NCBI RefSeq assembly: GCF_007747795.1
Contig: NZ_CP036275.1
Coordinates: forward strand, 1,440,501-1,504,500
Length of the DNA: 64,000 bases
Direction: 5' to 3'
Source: Maioricimonas rarisocia
GTDB lineage: Bacteria; Planctomycetota; Planctomycetia; Planctomycetales; Planctomycetaceae
Part shown: positions 62,929 to 64,000 of the stretch, piece after piece
How positions within the stretch are numbered: position 1 is the stretch's first letter
Layout of the letters: every line of letters begins with the position of its first letter
The notes under the pieces: generated by a model
The model's input: only the letters and a program-made list of their open reading frames with translations
Database searches by the model: none
Told to the model about the DNA's origin: nothing
Made by a program: the position numbers and the translations under genes

Positions 62929-63771
62929 ATGATGAAATTCCGTTTCGCAACGGCACTGCTGTCGATGTGCCTGCTGGCGACTCAGACCAGCGTCGGCAGC
63001 GATGATGGCGGTGTCGGGGAGTTCCTGAGCAACGGAGTCACCGCCCACCGGGGCAATTCGGGCGAGTTTCCGGAGAACACCATGCCGGCGTTTCGAAGCG
63101 GTATCGAGGTCGGGGCCGACTGGATCGAGCTGGACATCTTCCGCACACGGGACGGCCGGTTGGTTGTCGTTCACGATGCGACAACGGGCCGCGTGGGAAA
63201 CCTGGATCGCGTGGTCGCAGAGAGTACGTATGACGAACTTCTCGGCGTCGATGTGGCGACGGACTTCCGCAAGCGGACCGGGAAGTCAGTGGCGGATTGT
63301 CCTCCTCAACGGATTCCGCTTCTCGAAGACGTGCTCAAGATGGTCATTCGGCAGCGTCGCACTCGCGTCTCCATTCAACCGAAGGTGGACTGTGTGGCCG
63401 ACGCGGTGGCGCTCGTCCGCAGACTGAAGGCCGAACCATGGGTGGGTTTCAATGACGGAAACCTGGCGTACATGGCCGAGGTGAAGCGGCTGGAACCGGA
63501 GATCCCCGTCTTCTGGGATCGGGGGCCGGAGACCGATCTGGCGGCCGACGTTCGTGTCGCCCGGCAGCATGATTTCGAAGCACTTGTCCTGCGTCATGAC
63601 GGCATCACGGCCGCGAAAGTGCAGCAGATCCGACAAGCCGGTTTCGAGGTCGGAGCGTGGACCGTCAACGACCGGAACGAAATGTCGCGACTGCTCGACC
63701 TGGGCGTGCAGCGGATCTACACGGACCATCCGCGACTGCTGCTCGAGTTGCATGCGGAGCGGAGACGGTAG
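62929..63771 (+). CDS. Secreted glycerophosphodiester phosphodiesterase (280 aa)
   Basis: This exported TIM-barrel phosphodiesterase would hydrolyse glycerophosphodiesters to glycerol-3-phosphate and alcohol. The signal peptide is MMKFRFATALLSMCLLATQT with cleavage near VGS. The first catalytic segment is HRGNSGEFPENTMPAF (His40, Arg41), metal ligands are in ADWIELDIFRTRDGR (Glu67, Asp69), and the second His is His82 in VVVHDATTGR. The Glu near residue 49 lies in the family position. The C-terminal AWTVNDRNEMSRLLDLGVQR is a family hallmark. Start ATG at 62929 (62932 is equal). It appears monocistronic, followed by a REP palindrome. Confidence 0.93.
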   Translation: MMKFRFATALLSMCLLATQTSVGSDDGGVGEFLSNGVTAHRGNSGEFPENTMPAFRSGIEVGADWIELDIFRTRDGRLVVVHDATTGRVGNLDRVVAESTYDELLGVDVATDFRKRTGKSVADCPPQRIPLLEDVLKMVIRQRRTRVSIQPKVDCVADAVALVRRLKAEPWVGFNDGNLAYMAEVKRLEPEIPVFWDRGPETDLAADVRVARQHDFEALVLRHDGITAAKVQQIRQAGFEVGAWTVNDRNEMSRLLDLGVQRIYTDHPRLLLELHAERRR

Positions 63772-63825
63772 GGCAGGCTCTGCCTGGCGAGACAACGTCT
63801 GCCAGAGCCCACTCGTCGAGCGATG

Positions 63826-63851
63826 CATGCTCGCCTTTCGGGGCGAGCATG
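63826..63851. repeat. REP palindrome 3
   Basis: CATGCTCGCC-TTTCGG-GGCGAGCATG has the same 10-bp arms as 59797-59823 and 60471-60496. It lies between the phosphodiesterase stop and the DUF1080 tail. It is about 3.4 kb from the transposase gene. Confidence 0.88.
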
Positions 63852-63909
63852 CCACTCGTCACCAGCCACCTGTCGCGTGCGTCATGCGACGCCTGGTCTG
63901 CGTGCTGCC

Positions 63910-64000
63910 TTACGGGATTTCCTTCGGCAGCGGGCGCAGTTCCAGCTTGCGGACGAACATCTCGGCACCCTCGGTCTGCAGCAGGATCTTGCCGTGGTCG
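63910..64000 (-). CDS. DUF1080 (3-keto-disaccharide hydrolase-like) protein, C-terminal fragment
   Basis: Only the last 30 codons are visible, and the frame runs off the right edge. The end reads DHGKILLQTEGAEMFVRKLE, then LRPLPKEIP and a TAA stop. The GKILLQTEGAE pattern followed by a FVR strand and an R-P-L end is the characteristic finish of DUF1080 domains, which are abundant in planctomycetes and linked to keto-sugar hydrolysis. Nothing can be said on the start or other domains. Confidence 0.7.
   Translation of the reverse strand, partial: DHGKILLQTEGAEMFVRKLELRPLPKEIP

Overview
The window is a GC-rich bacterial chromosome segment that reads as a planctomycete (phylum Planctomycetota). 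The evidence is the mix of families: a PSCyt1/DUF1549/DUF1553 protein next to a DUF1501 protein, an iduronate-type sulfatase, a CRTAC1-like FG-GAP/ASPIC lipoprotein with a TPR partner, PEP-CTERM proteins, a DUF1080 C-terminus, several zinc-ribbon membrane proteins and a XylR-type AraC regulator. Ribosome-binding sites are present for some genes but weak or absent for many. The genus cannot be fixed from this sequence alone. Both ends cut a gene: a lipoprotein on the left and a DUF1080 protein on the right.

Layout. 0-8.7 kb: truncated lipoprotein, an RND efflux adaptor and pump, a FAD oxidoreductase fused to a Rieske domain, a Gfo/Idh/MocA protein and a small conserved protein. 8.8-16 kb: a very large membrane-anchored TPR protein, then a tandemly duplicated two-gene unit (small secreted Cys-containing protein plus PEP-CTERM protein), each copy with its own terminator. 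16-26 kb: CRTAC1-like/TPR operon, a coiled-coil protein, the DUF1501 and DUF1549/1553 pair, a XylR-like regulator and tRNA-Gly(CCC). 26-31.3 kb: cupin, two complementary M16 peptidase subunits and an ABC exporter, all on the minus strand. 31.5-40.7 kb: RDD/zinc-ribbon membrane protein, a heptanucleotide tandem repeat, a Tim44-like/TerB protein, ComEC, an esterase and a secreted protein. 40.9-44 kb: tRNA-Leu(GAG) followed by a gene-poor accessory patch holding a three-gene operon (339-aa Cys-ended protein, beta/gamma-crystallin domain protein, 12-Cys small protein) bordered by an imperfect inverted repeat. 44-50 kb: OxyR divergent from an apparently exported KatG, a D,D-carboxypeptidase and an NmrA-type NAD(P)-binding protein. 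50-56.6 kb: zinc-ribbon membrane protein, a BrnT-like gene with an overlapping partner, 0.8 kb of near-identical direct repeats, pyruvyl transferase, esterase and sulfatase. 56.9-64 kb: two secreted/envelope proteins, a REP-associated tyrosine transposase flanked by REP palindromes, a zinc-ribbon protein, a GH17-like glucanase, a glycerophosphodiesterase and the DUF1080 tail.

Clear functional groupings are RND adaptor plus pump, OxyR plus KatG, zinc-binding plus Arg/Tyr M16 subunits, CRTAC1-like plus TPR, and DUF1549 plus DUF1501 with a sugar-type regulator upstream. The strongest candidates for undescribed biology are the duplicated PEP-CTERM/small-protein unit and the crystallin/Cys-rich cassette beside tRNA-Leu. 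The repeat families (heptads, 160-bp direct repeats, REPs) are also notable.
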